Source: Rhodoferax sp. (GTDB lineage Bacteria > Pseudomonadota > Gammaproteobacteria > Burkholderiales > Burkholderiaceae_C). From it: DNA of 36,611 bases. The notes beneath the pieces were generated by a model. That model saw only the letters and a list, made by a program, of their open reading frames with translations. It was not told where the DNA came from and did no database searches. Below are positions 1 to 8,449 of this stretch, in pieces (the stretch's first letter is position 1; the number at the start of each line of letters is the position of its first letter). The stretch covers positions 1 to 36,611 of the forward strand of contig NZ_JAGPBB010000039.1 of NCBI RefSeq assembly GCF_018063565.1, in the 5' to 3' direction. Both the position numbers and the translations under genes were made by a program.

Positions 1-2
1 AC

Positions 3-461
3 ACCGAAGTGCAGCGCATGGTGCGCCAGCGGGTGGGGCAGCAGGCTTATCGTCAGGCCATGCTGGATTACTGGGGCGGTGCCTGTGCAGTGACTGGTTT
101 GGCACTGCCGCAAGCTCTACGTGCCAGTCATGCCAAGCCCTGGGCCGAGTGCGCATCTGACGCCGAGCGGCTGGATGTGTTCAATGGATTTTTGCTGAGT
201 GCGAACCTCGATGTGCTATTCGACAGTTTCCTGGTCAGCTTCTCAAGCGCGGGCGAGTTGCTAGTGTCCAAAACCATCCCGCCGAGCGACCAGCAAAAAT
301 TGGGGCTTGCCGCAGGCATGCGGTTGCGCTGGATGTCTGTGCAGCACGCCCATTATTTGGGTTTTCACCGGCAGCGGTTTTTGCAGATGACCACCGAGTC
401 AAGTCAAATTCAGCGGCCAGGGGGATATGAACCGGCAGAGCAACCTGCAACACCTGGTTGA
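3..461 (+). CDS. HNH endonuclease-family protein, C-terminal part (5' end outside window)
   Basis: The reading frame is open to the left edge, so the gene is probably cut by the window; the GTG at 9 and ATG at 18 are only internal candidates. The visible ~150 residues look like an HNH_2-type nuclease module: CAVTGL near residue 26, ASHAKPW near residue 39 (the His of the metal site), and an N-containing segment NGFLLSANLDVLFD near residue 59. Such modules end restriction-like or otherwise DNA-targeting nucleases. The missing N-terminus would decide which kind. It lies directly upstream of the AbiE operon on the same strand, inside the integrated element, so it is probably cargo of that element and possibly a defence gene. 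The nuclease family is supported by motifs; any restriction role is inference. Confidence 0.65.
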   Translation, partial: TEVQRMVRQRVGQQAYRQAMLDYWGGACAVTGLALPQALRASHAKPWAECASDAERLDVFNGFLLSANLDVLFDSFLVSFSSAGELLVSKTIPPSDQQKLGLAAGMRLRWMSVQHAHYLGFHRQRFLQMTTESSQIQRPGGYEPAEQPATPG

Positions 462-502
462 ATCATGTTTTGCAACGAATTTATAGTATTATTCGTTGCA
501 AA
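458..502 (+). promoter_or_regulatory. abiE promoter with overlapping AbiEi operator palindrome
   Basis: A perfect inverted repeat has arms TTTGCAACGAAT (469-480) and ATTCGTTGCAAA (491-502) with a 10-bp spacer. The spacer contains a -10-like TATAGT (482-487), and TTGAAT at 458-463 sits 18 bp upstream as a -35. The right arm runs into the ATG at 502. AbiEi proteins are known to autorepress by binding inverted repeats in their own promoter; the identity of this palindrome as that operator is inference. There is no Shine-Dalgarno sequence between the -10 and the ATG, so the transcript would be leaderless or nearly so. Confidence 0.7.
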
Positions 503-1113
503 TGAGCAAGCACGCAGGTTCTATTGACGACCAAGTTCTACAGCGCATCCAGTTGCAGGGGCCGGGTTGGGTGTTCACACCTGCCGACTTTGCCGATCTT
601 GGCAGCCGCACAGCGGTGGCCAGCGCACTCGCGCGCAGCAAGGCGGCCGGTATGATTCGCCTTTTAGGCCGCGGCCTATACGACACGCCGGTAGTCCACC
701 CGGTTTTGGGTTTGCTTTGGCCCGCCATTGAATCGGTGGCAAAGGCGCTGGAACGTAAAGAGGGCATCCGGCTGCAACCATCGGGGGTTTATGCGGCCAA
801 TCTGCTGGGTTTGTCTGAGCAGGTGCCTGCGCAGGTGGTGTTTTTGACAGACGGCGCTACGCGTACGGTGAAGGTTGGGCCTACCCAGATCAGCCTTAAG
901 CGCACAACACCGCGCAACATGGCGGCGGCGGGCCGGTTGAGCGCCTTGCTGATTCAGGCGTTTCGTAGTCTTGGCGCAGCCAGCATCACGCAGCAACGCA
1001 TTGCGCGCTTGCGCGAAAAATTGCCAGCGGTGGAACGCGCCACGTTATTGCAAGATATCGCATTGGCACCGGAGTGGATGCATGCCCATTTTCGAGAGGT
1101 AGCCCGGCCATGA
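502..1113 (+). CDS. abiEi: AbiEi-type antitoxin / transcriptional regulator (type IV TA, DUF6088-like)
   Basis: The product is about 203 aa from ATG 502; a TTG two codons upstream (496) lies inside the palindrome and is less likely. Residues ~8-60 form a winged-helix-like segment ending in LLGRGLYDTP, typical of AbiEi/DUF6088 antitoxins, and the rest matches the family's C-terminal domain (PSGVYAANLLGLSEQVP, then a VKVGPTQISLKR stretch). AbiEi neutralises the AbiEii nucleotidyltransferase and represses the operon. The next gene starts within its stop codon (ATGA, 1110-1113), giving translational coupling. Length and gene order fit a complete two-gene AbiE locus. Family assignment comes from sequence resemblance and from the AbiEii partner. 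Confidence 0.85.
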   Translation: MSKHAGSIDDQVLQRIQLQGPGWVFTPADFADLGSRTAVASALARSKAAGMIRLLGRGLYDTPVVHPVLGLLWPAIESVAKALERKEGIRLQPSGVYAANLLGLSEQVPAQVVFLTDGATRTVKVGPTQISLKRTTPRNMAAAGRLSALLIQAFRSLGAASITQQRIARLREKLPAVERATLLQDIALAPEWMHAHFREVARP

Positions 1114-2135
1114 GCAGCAGCTTCACGGCCATGTCGGTCGCGGACCGCAAGCTGGCGTTCGACAACGCGGCACTCACTTTGCACCTCAATGCCGTGATTC
1201 TGGAGAAAGATTTCTGGGTGTCGTGGTTGCTGCGCTTGTTGTTTGCGCAGTCTGAGTTGGCACCGTTTTTGGTGTTCAAGGGCGGCACGTCGTTGTCCAA
1301 GGTGTTTGGGGTCATTGACCGGTTCTCGGAAGATATTGATCTGTGCCTGGTGCCGGAGTTTGTGGGTGCTGATGCGCAAGGCTTTGACACTTTGACCAGC
1401 CGCGTCAAGCGTGACGCCGCCGTGCTGGAGATGCAGCGCCTATGTGCGGACAAGGTGCAGCTGGTGGTCTTGCCCTTGTTGGAGAGCGCGATCATTGATG
1501 CGCTGGGCACCGCACCCGCAGGCACATGGCTTCATTACGAGCTGGATGCGGACGCCAAGTCGCCCATCGTGTATTTTCGGTATCCAACGTCGCAGGGTCA
1601 CGGTTTTGACTATGTGCGCCGAGAAGTCAAGCTGGAGCTGGGTACGCTGACCGACCAGCAACCTACTGGGCGCTACCCCATTGCACCGCTGATTGCCAGT
1701 GTGTTTGCGCCCGTGTTTGGTGACTGGCAATGTGAGGTAGTGGCGCTGGAGTTGCAGCGCACTTTTTGGGAGAAAGCAACCATCCTGCATGCGGAGTACC
1801 ACCGACCACATGACTCACCCACCCCAGACCGGTATGCCCGACACTATTTCGACATGGTCAGGCTGTTGGCACACGCCGATGCACCGCAGTTTTTGGCTGA
1901 CAAAGCGCAGTGCGAGCGCGTTGTGGACTGGAAAAGCCGGGTATTTGCCAGAGGCTGGGCACGTTACGACCTGGCCTGCCATGGGTCGTTCCGGCTGGTG
2001 CCACCCGTGGCACGGCAGGGTGATTTGGCGCACGATTACGCGACGATGCGCCCCATGTTCATGACCGAGCCGCCGAGCTTTGACGTGTTGCTGCGAGAAC
2101 TTGGGGATGCTGAAAACGTTATCAACTCCCCGTAG
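1110..2135 (+). CDS. abiEii: AbiEii-type nucleotidyltransferase toxin
   Basis: The 341-aa product starts at ATG 1110, which overlaps the abiEi stop, with GAGAGG about 9 nt upstream; a GTG at 1074 in frame is an unlikely extension. The polymerase-beta-like nucleotidyltransferase core is visible near residues 55-80: FKGGTSLSKV followed by RFSEDIDLCL, the GS and DxD motifs of the family. The C-terminal domain has FWEKATILHAEYHRP and RHYFDMVRL, also typical. These toxins transfer nucleotides to RNA targets (tRNA 3' ends in studied homologues) and stop growth, for example on phage infection. It is convergent with the integrase 32 bp away. No disruption is visible, so the module looks functional; the target here is unknown. 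Confidence 0.88.
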   Translation: MSSSFTAMSVADRKLAFDNAALTLHLNAVILEKDFWVSWLLRLLFAQSELAPFLVFKGGTSLSKVFGVIDRFSEDIDLCLVPEFVGADAQGFDTLTSRVKRDAAVLEMQRLCADKVQLVVLPLLESAIIDALGTAPAGTWLHYELDADAKSPIVYFRYPTSQGHGFDYVRREVKLELGTLTDQQPTGRYPIAPLIASVFAPVFGDWQCEVVALELQRTFWEKATILHAEYHRPHDSPTPDRYARHYFDMVRLLAHADAPQFLADKAQCERVVDWKSRVFARGWARYDLACHGSFRLVPPVARQGDLAHDYATMRPMFMTEPPSFDVLLRELGDAENVINSP

Positions 2136-2167
2136 TCAGTCGAACGGACAGACGCAGCCTTTGGTCA

Positions 2168-3208
2168 CTACCCCATCTTCTCAGCTAGTTTTTCAGCCTG
2201 CAGGTGGGTGTACTTTTTTAGCATTTGAAGCGTCTTGTGGCCGGAAATGGAGGCGAGCTCAAGAATCGAGAAATCGCTCTTTTCGCTTAGACGACTCATG
2301 GCTTCATGGCGCAAGTCGTGCCAGGTGAAGTCTTGAATTTTGGCGCGCTGGCTGGCATAGCGAAAGACGCTCAGAAGGCAAGTCCGGTCCATGGGAAAGG
2401 GCCGGTCGGATGGATTCAACTTGACTGTTGGTTTGGGCAAGGCATTCAACACTTCAATGGCTTTTGAGGACAGGGGGGCGGCTCGTTCCTCACCGTTTTT
2501 GGTTTCTTTCAGAAGCGCAAACTTGCGGTCAAGGTTCACGTGTTCCCAAGTCAGCGACAAAATTTCATTTTGTCGCGCAGCTGTTTCGATGGCGAACTGG
2601 AAAGCCGGATACAGCAGTTTGTTTCGTGACTTTTTGATTTCAGTCTCCAGGCGAGCAAACTCTTCTTTGGTTAGGCGTCGCTCACGTCCTTTCCCTTCAG
2701 ACGGTTTGCGCACGTTGTCAACCGGGTTGCCACGGGGCAACAGGATCCCGCACTCAATTTGCGCAAATTTCATGAGCTTGGACAGCATGAAGATTTCTTT
2801 GCGCACGGTTGAGTTACTCACCGCTGGCATTTTCGTTTGCTTGTTGCCAGCTAGTCGCAAGTCTCGGTAAACACCAACAACTTTTTGGTCGATGGCGACC
2901 AAAGAGTATTTGCCAAGCAACGAGTCAAGCCGGGCTAGCTGGTAGCGCCAGGACTCTTTTTCGTCATCGCGCTTGCGATAGTGAAACGGTGCGTATTCAT
3001 TTTTGAAGAGGTCGATCAGGTCAGAGAGCGTGGTCTTTTCTGCGTCAGATGAGTTCTGATAAATCCCTCTGTCAATGTCCGCTTCGATCTTGCGAGCCCA
3101 AATTTCGGCATCGATTTTTCGTTCAAAAGTTTTTGATTGAGATGGGTATCCCGTCATCCGAACTGTCGCTTGCCATAGCCCGGATTCACGCTTTCGAAAG
3201 TTTGCCAT
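2168..3208 (-). CDS. Tyrosine-family site-specific integrase
   Basis: The 346-aa protein starts at ATG 3208, preceded by AAGGA. The N-terminal ~60 residues form an arm-binding-like domain, followed by a core-binding segment and a C-terminal catalytic domain. All catalytic positions of the tyrosine recombinase family are recognisable: Arg in TAARQNEIL, Lys in LLKETKNG, His-x-x-Arg in WHDLRHE, His in SGHKTLQ and Tyr in KKYTHL. The gene points away from the tRNA-Ser fragment at 3341-3403, with 130 bp of AT-rich DNA between, a classical int-att arrangement. It would integrate and excise the element of which 1-3403 is the right end. No excisionase is visible in the window. Confidence 0.93.
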   Translation of the reverse strand: MANFRKRESGLWQATVRMTGYPSQSKTFERKIDAEIWARKIEADIDRGIYQNSSDAEKTTLSDLIDLFKNEYAPFHYRKRDDEKESWRYQLARLDSLLGKYSLVAIDQKVVGVYRDLRLAGNKQTKMPAVSNSTVRKEIFMLSKLMKFAQIECGILLPRGNPVDNVRKPSEGKGRERRLTKEEFARLETEIKKSRNKLLYPAFQFAIETAARQNEILSLTWEHVNLDRKFALLKETKNGEERAAPLSSKAIEVLNALPKPTVKLNPSDRPFPMDRTCLLSVFRYASQRAKIQDFTWHDLRHEAMSRLSEKSDFSILELASISGHKTLQMLKKYTHLQAEKLAEKMG

Positions 3209-3253
3209 TTCGGTCCTTCACACTGGTTTTGTGGTCCGAAAGTTTAAAACAAG

Positions 3254-3274
3254 TGTGCCCGTTTTGTGCCCGTT
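3254..3274. repeat. Tandem TGTGCCCGTT repeats between int and attachment site
   Basis: TGTGCCCGTT occurs at 3254-3263 and again at 3265-3274, an 11-bp period of about one helical turn. The repeats lie between the integrase start and the tRNA fragment, where arm-type integrase or excisionase binding sites are usually found. The following 3275-3340 is strikingly AT-rich, as att regions often are. The binding role is inference. Confidence 0.5.
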
Positions 3275-3340
3275 ATCCATTTTTTATTTTAAAAAACAGG
3301 TTAACTAATTGATTTATAACGATTTAATTTTACTTAATTA

Positions 3341-3403
3341 CACGCCTGGAAAGCGTGCGAGGGGTAAAACCCTCCGCGGGTTCGAATCCCGCCTGCTCCG
3401 CCA
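3341..3403 (+). other. attR-like site: 3' fragment of tRNA-Ser(GGA)
   Basis: This is the 3' part of a tRNA-Ser gene starting exactly at the anticodon stem: CACGC (3341-3345), loop CTGGAAA with anticodon GGA at 3348-3350, GCGTG (3353-3357), a long class II variable arm (3358-3375), T-arm GCGGG-TTCGAAT-CCCGC (3376-3392), acceptor 3' strand, discriminator G and encoded CCA (3401-3403). The acceptor and D arm are absent upstream, where AT-rich element DNA begins. This is the scar expected when an element inserts into a tRNA gene and leaves a duplicated 3' end. It is not a functional tRNA. Confidence 0.88.
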
Positions 3404-3408
3404 GTTTT

Positions 3409-3443
3409 AAAAGCCTTGTGAATGAATGGTTTACAAGGCTTTT
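3409..3443 (+). terminator. Rho-independent terminator, likely bidirectional
   Basis: A perfect 11-bp stem, AAAAGCCTTGT (3409-3419) with ACAAGGCTTTT (3433-3443), has a 13-nt loop and a T-run continuing to about 3445. It starts 6 bp after the tRNA-Ser CCA, so it is the original terminator of that tRNA. On the other strand it follows the nrdJ stop at 3450 and has a T-run there as well. Confidence 0.88.
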
Positions 3444-3449
3444 TTGTTT

Positions 3450-6347
3450 TCAGCCACACTGCCCAACATAGCCACAGGCGGTGCAAAAATCGCAGCCATC
3501 CTTGTGGATGACCGTGGGATTGCCGCATTCGGGGCACGGTTTACCGGCCATGGTATGGCTGGATTCAGCCGCATCAGGTGTATCCAGCACGCCCATGTCG
3601 CGTAACGGCAATCCCTCTTCGTTCAGAATGCCCAGCATGGCATAGCGGTGGATGATCAGTCTGGCGATGTAAGCCACGGTCGATGGCCAGGTTTGCTGGC
3701 GCCGCTCGTCGTTGGGCAGGCCCGGCACAAAGGCCATGAAATGACCCAACGGCTCGGCATAGTTCAGCAACTTGCGCAGTTTCATGCCGATCCAGGCCGG
3801 GTCTATCACTCGCATGTCCAGCGACAGCAGGCGTGCCAGTCCATCCATGGCCTTGGGGTAGTTGCCACTGAAACCCACAGCACAGGGCCGTGTCACGACG
3901 CCGCCGTCCGGGCCGGGCAGATTGACCTCTTTGAGTGTCACGGTGAATGACTCGCCAGTGGCCGGGTTGTCAACATCAACCGCCCAGGCCAGGGTGCCCG
4001 ACGGCCCGGTCTGGGGTTCGTTGCGGCTGAACATGGCGTCGATGACGGGGGTGGGCATCTGTCTGGGTGTTTGCGCTGAGGCCACCTTGGCGAGTTGCTC
4101 GCAGCGCCAGCGGATGACGGCGGCTGTGGCGGCCACCACGCCCGGGAACAGGCGGCGCTCGCCATCCGGGGGGAATGGCATCTCAAAGGCGTGCTCTTCG
4201 CTGACGGTGGCCAGGGCATCGAGCTTGAGCTGCAGCCAGGCAGGGTCATTGGCGCGCAGGTCCATCGACAGGGTTTTGGCCAAGGCGCCAAGTCCGCGAG
4301 GCTGCTCGGCCCCATTGACCCACACCTCAAATGGCTGCGGCGCACCACCCTCTTGCGGCGACAGCTCACCGATAAATAGCGCAAAATCGCCAAACGGATG
4401 GTGCACCATGAACGTCCAGGCCGGGTTTCCGGCGGGCAGTTCGGGGCGGCCCGGCCAACGCAGCGACGACAGCACCGGTGCCGGCAGCCGATCGAGCGAC
4501 AGGCGGTGGTTGGCTCCATCGATCTGCAATGGTTTGGCCGCACTGGGCGAGGGCGTCACGCTGAGCACGGAGCCCAGCACACTATTGGGGCGGTAGGTGG
4601 CCAGCCCTTTCAGCCCGGATTGCCAGGCTTTGGTGTACAGATCCTGAAAATCCTCATAGGGGTAGTCAGCGGGCACATTGACGGTTTTGGAAATGGCGGT
4701 ATCAATATAGGGTGCCACCGCCGCCACCATGTCGGCGTGGGCTTGTGCACTCATTTCCAGAGCCGTCACAAAGGCGGGTGTCAGCTCGGCATCTGGGCCT
4801 TTGAGGTGGCGATACAGGCGCCACGCGTGGTCTTCTACCGCGTACTCTTTGGAACTGCCATCAGCCATGCGTTTCTTGCGGGTGTAAGTCCAGCTGAAGG
4901 CGGGCTCAATGCCATTGCTGGCGTTGTCGGCAAACGCCAGGCTGATGGTTCCAGTGGGTGCAATGGACAGCAAGTGTGAGTTGCGCAGGCCTGTTTTTCG
5001 TATGCGTTCCTTCAGGGTGGTCGGCAGGCGTGAGGCAAATGTTTGCCCGCTCAGGTACAAGTCGGCATTGAACAGCGGGAATGCGCCGCGCTCTTGTGCC
5101 AGATCAGCGGAGGCGCCGTAGGCGCTGTCGCGCATCAGCTCGGAGATGTGTTGTGCCATATGGCGTGCAGCGGACGTGTCGTAACGCAGATTCAGCATCA
5201 CCAGTGCGTCGCCCAAGCCGGTAAAACCCAGCCCGACCCGGCGCTTGCTGTTGGCCTCGTGTTGTTGCTGGGGTAACGGCCACACGGTGGCGTCGAGCAC
5301 GTTGTCAAGCATGCGTACCGCCACTTTGGCCACCCTGGCAAAGGAGACTTCATCAAACTGTGCCTGGCGCCCAAACGGATCGGTGATGAACCGTGTCAGG
5401 TCGATCGAACCGAGGCAACAGCAGCCGTAAGGTGGCAACGGCTGTTCGGCGCAGGGGTTGGTGCTGGCAATGGTCTCGCAATAAGACAGGTTGTTGTCGC
5501 GATTGATCTGATCCAGAAACAGCACGCCGGGCTCGGCATGGTCATAGGTGGAGCGCATGATCTGATCCCACAGGTCGCGCGCCCTGAGCTTGCGATACAC
5601 CCATTGGCCGGTGTCGTGGTTCTGATAGGCACCGGCTTGCTTTTGCAGCACGCCAGGTTCGCCACGGTGGACCAGCGCAAAGTCGGCATCGGCCTGCACC
5701 GCCTGCATGAAACTGTCTGTAACACCCACCGAAATATTGAAATTGCGCAGGTCGCCTTTGTCTTTGGCGTGAATAAATTCTTCAATATCAGGGTGATCAC
5801 AGCGCAGCACACCCATCTGGGCACCGCGTCTGGCACCGGCCGACTCAACCGTCTCACACGATCGATCAAACACCCGCATATAGCTGACCGGCCCAGAGGC
5901 ATTGCTCTGCGTGCTGCCAACCCAGGCGCCACGGGGGCGAATGCGCGAAAAATCGTAGCCTACGCCACCACCGCGGCGCATGGTCTCGGCGGCTTCTGTC
6001 AATGCGGTGTAAATCCCCGGGTGGCCATCTTCGATGTGTGCGATCGAATCGCCCACGGGCTGTACAAAACAATTGATCAGTGTGGCCGCCAGGTCGGTTC
6101 CCGCCGCCGATTGAATGCGCCCGGCAGGCAGAAAGCCGGCCTCCAGCGTCTCCAGGAAGCGATCCTCCCAATGCGCCTGCTGGTCGGCGGATTCGACCTT
6201 GGCGAGCGCTTTGGCCACGCGCCGGTTGACATCGGCAATCGTTTTTTCGTGGCCTTTGCTGTACTTTTCAAGCAGTACTTCTTCGCTGATGGGCTGGGCG
6301 GGGAAAAACAGGCTGCTCTGGATCGGCTCGACGGATGGATATGCCAT
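3450..6347 (-). CDS. nrdJ: Adenosylcobalamin-dependent (class II) ribonucleotide reductase
   Basis: The enzyme reduces ribonucleotides to deoxyribonucleotides using a B12-generated thiyl radical. ATG 6347 is chosen as the start (965 aa) because AGGA lies 7 nt upstream; an in-frame extension to 6401 has no such site. The barrel carries Cys93 in LINCFVQP, the active-site N-x-C-x-E in [13 protein letters not shown] (N297, C299, E301) and further Cys at 309-311. After ~residue 600 come two similar tandem modules, containing [18 protein letters not shown] and [18 protein letters not shown], probably TSCPD-like repeats. The C-terminus is a Cys-rich zinc-ribbon/redox tail (CPECG...[14 protein letters not shown]). 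It is a monocistronic gene with NrdR-like boxes upstream. Family certain; the double module is the unusual part. Confidence 0.95.
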   Translation of the reverse strand: MAYPSVEPIQSSLFFPAQPISEEVLLEKYSKGHEKTIADVNRRVAKALAKVESADQQAHWEDRFLETLEAGFLPAGRIQSAAGTDLAATLINCFVQPVGDSIAHIEDGHPGIYTALTEAAETMRRGGGVGYDFSRIRPRGAWVGSTQSNASGPVSYMRVFDRSCETVESAGARRGAQMGVLRCDHPDIEEFIHAKDKGDLRNFNISVGVTDSFMQAVQADADFALVHRGEPGVLQKQAGAYQNHDTGQWVYRKLRARDLWDQIMRSTYDHAEPGVLFLDQINRDNNLSYCETIASTNPCAEQPLPPYGCCCLGSIDLTRFITDPFGRQAQFDEVSFARVAKVAVRMLDNVLDATVWPLPQQQHEANSKRRVGLGFTGLGDALVMLNLRYDTSAARHMAQHISELMRDSAYGASADLAQERGAFPLFNADLYLSGQTFASRLPTTLKERIRKTGLRNSHLLSIAPTGTISLAFADNASNGIEPAFSWTYTRKKRMADGSSKEYAVEDHAWRLYRHLKGPDAELTPAFVTALEMSAQAHADMVAAVAPYIDTAISKTVNVPADYPYEDFQDLYTKAWQSGLKGLATYRPNSVLGSVLSVTPSPSAAKPLQIDGANHRLSLDRLPAPVLSSLRWPGRPELPAGNPAWTFMVHHPFGDFALFIGELSPQEGGAPQPFEVWVNGAEQPRGLGALAKTLSMDLRANDPAWLQLKLDALATVSEEHAFEMPFPPDGERRLFPGVVAATAAVIRWRCEQLAKVASAQTPRQMPTPVIDAMFSRNEPQTGPSGTLAWAVDVDNPATGESFTVTLKEVNLPGPDGGVVTRPCAVGFSGNYPKAMDGLARLLSLDMRVIDPAWIGMKLRKLLNYAEPLGHFMAFVPGLPNDERRQQTWPSTVAYIARLIIHRYAMLGILNEEGLPLRDMGVLDTPDAAESSHTMAGKPCPECGNPTVIHKDGCDFCTACGYVGQCG

Positions 6348-6404
6348 GAAAAATTCCTGATAAGTGAGCGAAAAACCGGTTAAGGACGGGCTTGTGTGCA
6401 AAAA

Positions 6405-6427
6405 ACCTGACGGCTTGTGAATCAGGT
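6405..6427 (-). terminator. Weak hairpin plus T-run in the nrdJ leader
   Basis: On the minus strand ACCTGA (6427-6422) and TCAGGT (6410-6405) form a perfect 6-bp stem with an 11-nt loop, followed immediately by five more T residues (6404-6400). It lies between the NrdR-like boxes and the nrdJ start. It may be a weak terminator/attenuator in the leader, or a late stop for transcripts from the upstream gene. Stability is modest. Confidence 0.35.
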
Positions 6428-6441
6428 CTGAATGGCTAAAA

Positions 6442-6487
6442 ACGCTAAATATGGTGCAAAGGAGCGAAATCCTAACACCTATAGTGT
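6442..6487 (-). promoter_or_regulatory. Candidate tandem NrdR boxes upstream of nrdJ
   Basis: On the minus strand, 6487-6472 reads ACACTATAGGTGTTAG. Its left half matches the remembered NrdR-box consensus (acaCwAtATaTwGtgt) perfectly, its right half poorly. 6457-6442 reads GCACCATATTTAGCGT, about 12 of 16 matches. Starts are 30 bp apart, close to the three helical turns typical of NrdR box pairs. NrdR represses ribonucleotide reductase genes of all classes. The assignment is by eye. Confidence 0.5.
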
Positions 6488-6506
6488 TCGGAAAGCTTGA
6501 TGCAAG

Positions 6507-6525
6507 CCAAACTTTTTCAGTTTGG
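6507..6525 (-). other. Inverted repeat after the acetyl-CoA hydrolase gene
   Basis: CCAAACT (6507-6513) and AGTTTGG (6519-6525) form a perfect 7-bp stem with a 5-nt loop, 28 bp past the stop codon. No T-run follows on the minus strand, so it could stabilise the mRNA 3' end or be a non-canonical terminator. Confidence 0.35.
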
Positions 6526-6553
6526 GAATTTAGGGGCGCCGCGTGGCCGGGGC

Positions 6554-8428
6554 TCAGAACAAGATCGTGATGTGCACGGCGTCCTGGTTTTTCTCCGCGT
6601 GGACTTGCAGTGAACTATTGCGGGCCAGGCGCAACATGCGGGCGTTTCCGAGCAGCACGTCGGCCACAAAGCCACGCAGACCGCGCCGCCTGGCGTGGGC
6701 GATCATGGAGGACTGCATGGCGCTGCCCAGGCCAGCACCCTGGAAGTCGGGGTGCACCATGTACGCCACATCGGCCAGGTTGGTGGTGGGGTCAATGAAG
6801 TAACACGACTGTGCCACGATGCTGGCAGCCTCGCGGCTGCCGGTGGTGGCCACAAAAGCCACCTCGTGTTCGTAATTGACGTTGCACAGGCGTTGTACCT
6901 CGGCGTCCGACAGGCCGCGTACATTGCGGAAAAATCGCGTATACACGTCGGCTTCACTCAGGTGGTGGAACAGTTCGCGTACACCGTGTGCATCACTGGC
7001 CAGCGCCGGGCGCAGCATCACGGTGCGACCATCCTTCAAGGTGATGGTTTGTTCTTCCTCGACAGGGTAAGCACGCAGGTTGTTGAGTGTCTGCTCGGCA
7101 GACAGGTAGCCCATGGCCTGTGCCCGGGCAAACAACTCGGGGCGAAAGCGCGGGTGGGCCAGATCGATCATCGCCGTGGCCCGTTCGCGGATCGACTTGC
7201 CAAACAGGTAGGCAATACCATACTCGGTCACCACGTAATGCACGTCGGTCCGCGCGATGGTGGCTGACTCGGCCTCCAGCAATGCCGCACGAACTCGCGA
7301 TACCGCTCCGTCGTCGGTGGTCGAGGTCATGCAAATGATGGGCTTGCCACCGGGCGACTGCGCCGCACCGAGCAAAAATTCGCCCTGGCAACCGATGCCA
7401 CTGTAGAGTTCGCCGTTGAACTGGTCGATACAGACCTGGCCGGTCAGGTCAATTGAGTAGGCCTGCGCGATCGACACCATCTTGTGCTGCTTGGCAATAG
7501 TCAGCGGGTTGCAGACACTGTCAATCGGCTGGAATGAAAACAGCGGGTTGTGGTCAATCAGGTCATACAGTCGACGTGACCCCAGCGCCATGCTGGTAAC
7601 AATCTTGAACGGATGCCGGGTTTTTTTTGCGCCGGTCAGGCTGCCATGCTCCAGCAAGGGAATGATGGCATCCGATACCACATCGGAGTGGATGCCCAGG
7701 TCCTTGCGGTCGGTCAGGTACTGCAGCGCCTCATGGGCCAGTGGTCCCATTCCAATTTGCAGCGTTGAGCCGTCGTCGATGATGCCGGCAATGTAGCGCG
7801 CAATGCGTTGCACGTCCTGCTCCTGCGCCGGAACCCGTGCCAGTTCGGTGATGGGTGTATCCACCAGCACCAGTTGATGGATGCGACTGATGTGCACGGT
7901 AGAGTCACCCAGCGTGCGGGGCATGGCCGGGTTGACCTCGGCAATCACCAGCCGGGCACGCGTCAAGGCCGCCGGGATGATGTCCACCGAAACACCCAGG
8001 CTGACGTAACCAAACTCGTCGGGCGGCGACACCTGGATCAGCGCCACATCGACCGGAATACGCCCCAGCAGGATCATGTCGGGCACGCGGGCGATCGACA
8101 TCGGGACGTACTCCACCATGCCCTGTTTGACCGCCGCGCGCATGTCATTGCTGACAAAAAAAGTGCGGTGCTTGAACCGTGTCAGGCTTTTGCCTTGCAG
8201 ATCGTGGTCAAACGCCTTGACGGTAAAAAAATGCAGCAACTCCAGGTCGGCCGGCGGCATGGACATTGACTCCAGCGCACGCAAAAGCGAGCGTGGTGCT
8301 GCGCAACCACTGCCAACAAAAACATGGTCGCCGCTGCGCAGTTGGCCCAAGGCCTGTTCCGCGCCGCCAACCTTGTCGGCATAGGCAGCCAGCGGGTCCG
8401 TTTTTTTGCTCGCCGTCAGGCCAAACAT
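6554..8428 (-). CDS. Acetyl-CoA hydrolase/transferase fused to a GNAT acetyltransferase domain
   Basis: The 624-aa protein has two parts. Residues ~15-450 are an acetyl-CoA hydrolase/CoA-transferase family unit (early VGSGCAAP, then [16 protein letters not shown] and [11 protein letters not shown]), which moves or hydrolyses CoA thioesters through an enzyme-CoA intermediate. Residues ~465-620 are a GNAT domain with the acetyl-CoA motif [13 protein letters not shown]. The fusion is a recurrent annotated architecture in proteobacteria and suggests acyl-CoA-linked control of acetylation, but the acceptor is unknown. The gene follows bktB by 21 bp on the same strand, so both are probably co-transcribed and act in short-chain acyl-CoA metabolism. 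No clear Shine-Dalgarno precedes ATG 8428, so the exact start is less certain. Confidence 0.88.
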   Translation of the reverse strand: MFGLTASKKTDPLAAYADKVGGAEQALGQLRSGDHVFVGSGCAAPRSLLRALESMSMPPADLELLHFFTVKAFDHDLQGKSLTRFKHRTFFVSNDMRAAVKQGMVEYVPMSIARVPDMILLGRIPVDVALIQVSPPDEFGYVSLGVSVDIIPAALTRARLVIAEVNPAMPRTLGDSTVHISRIHQLVLVDTPITELARVPAQEQDVQRIARYIAGIIDDGSTLQIGMGPLAHEALQYLTDRKDLGIHSDVVSDAIIPLLEHGSLTGAKKTRHPFKIVTSMALGSRRLYDLIDHNPLFSFQPIDSVCNPLTIAKQHKMVSIAQAYSIDLTGQVCIDQFNGELYSGIGCQGEFLLGAAQSPGGKPIICMTSTTDDGAVSRVRAALLEAESATIARTDVHYVVTEYGIAYLFGKSIRERATAMIDLAHPRFRPELFARAQAMGYLSAEQTLNNLRAYPVEEEQTITLKDGRTVMLRPALASDAHGVRELFHHLSEADVYTRFFRNVRGLSDAEVQRLCNVNYEHEVAFVATTGSREAASIVAQSCYFIDPTTNLADVAYMVHPDFQGAGLGSAMQSSMIAHARRRGLRGFVADVLLGNARMLRLARNSSLQVHAEKNQDAVHITILF

Positions 8429-8449
8429 CGGAGGTGCTGCAGCAAGGTG

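Larger units (their letters stand above)
1..3403. mobile_element. Right end of an integrative element in tRNA-Ser
   Basis: The element end is defined by an intact tyrosine integrase adjacent to a truncated tRNA-Ser 3' end. Its cargo in view is the HNH nuclease 3' end and the AbiE pair. Because the tRNA fragment reads left to right, the intact copy with the other attachment site is expected upstream of the window. The size and full content cannot be judged from here. Confidence 0.75.

Noticed and set aside
5538-6383. 281-codon plus-strand frame opposite nrdJ
   Set aside because: It is antisense to the catalytic barrel of the reductase, with no start signal or domain.
6348-6553. Cobalamin riboswitch before the B12-dependent reductase
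   Set aside because: The region is about 200 nt, but no B12-box-like GCCACTG or matching architecture is visible; NrdR-like boxes explain it better.
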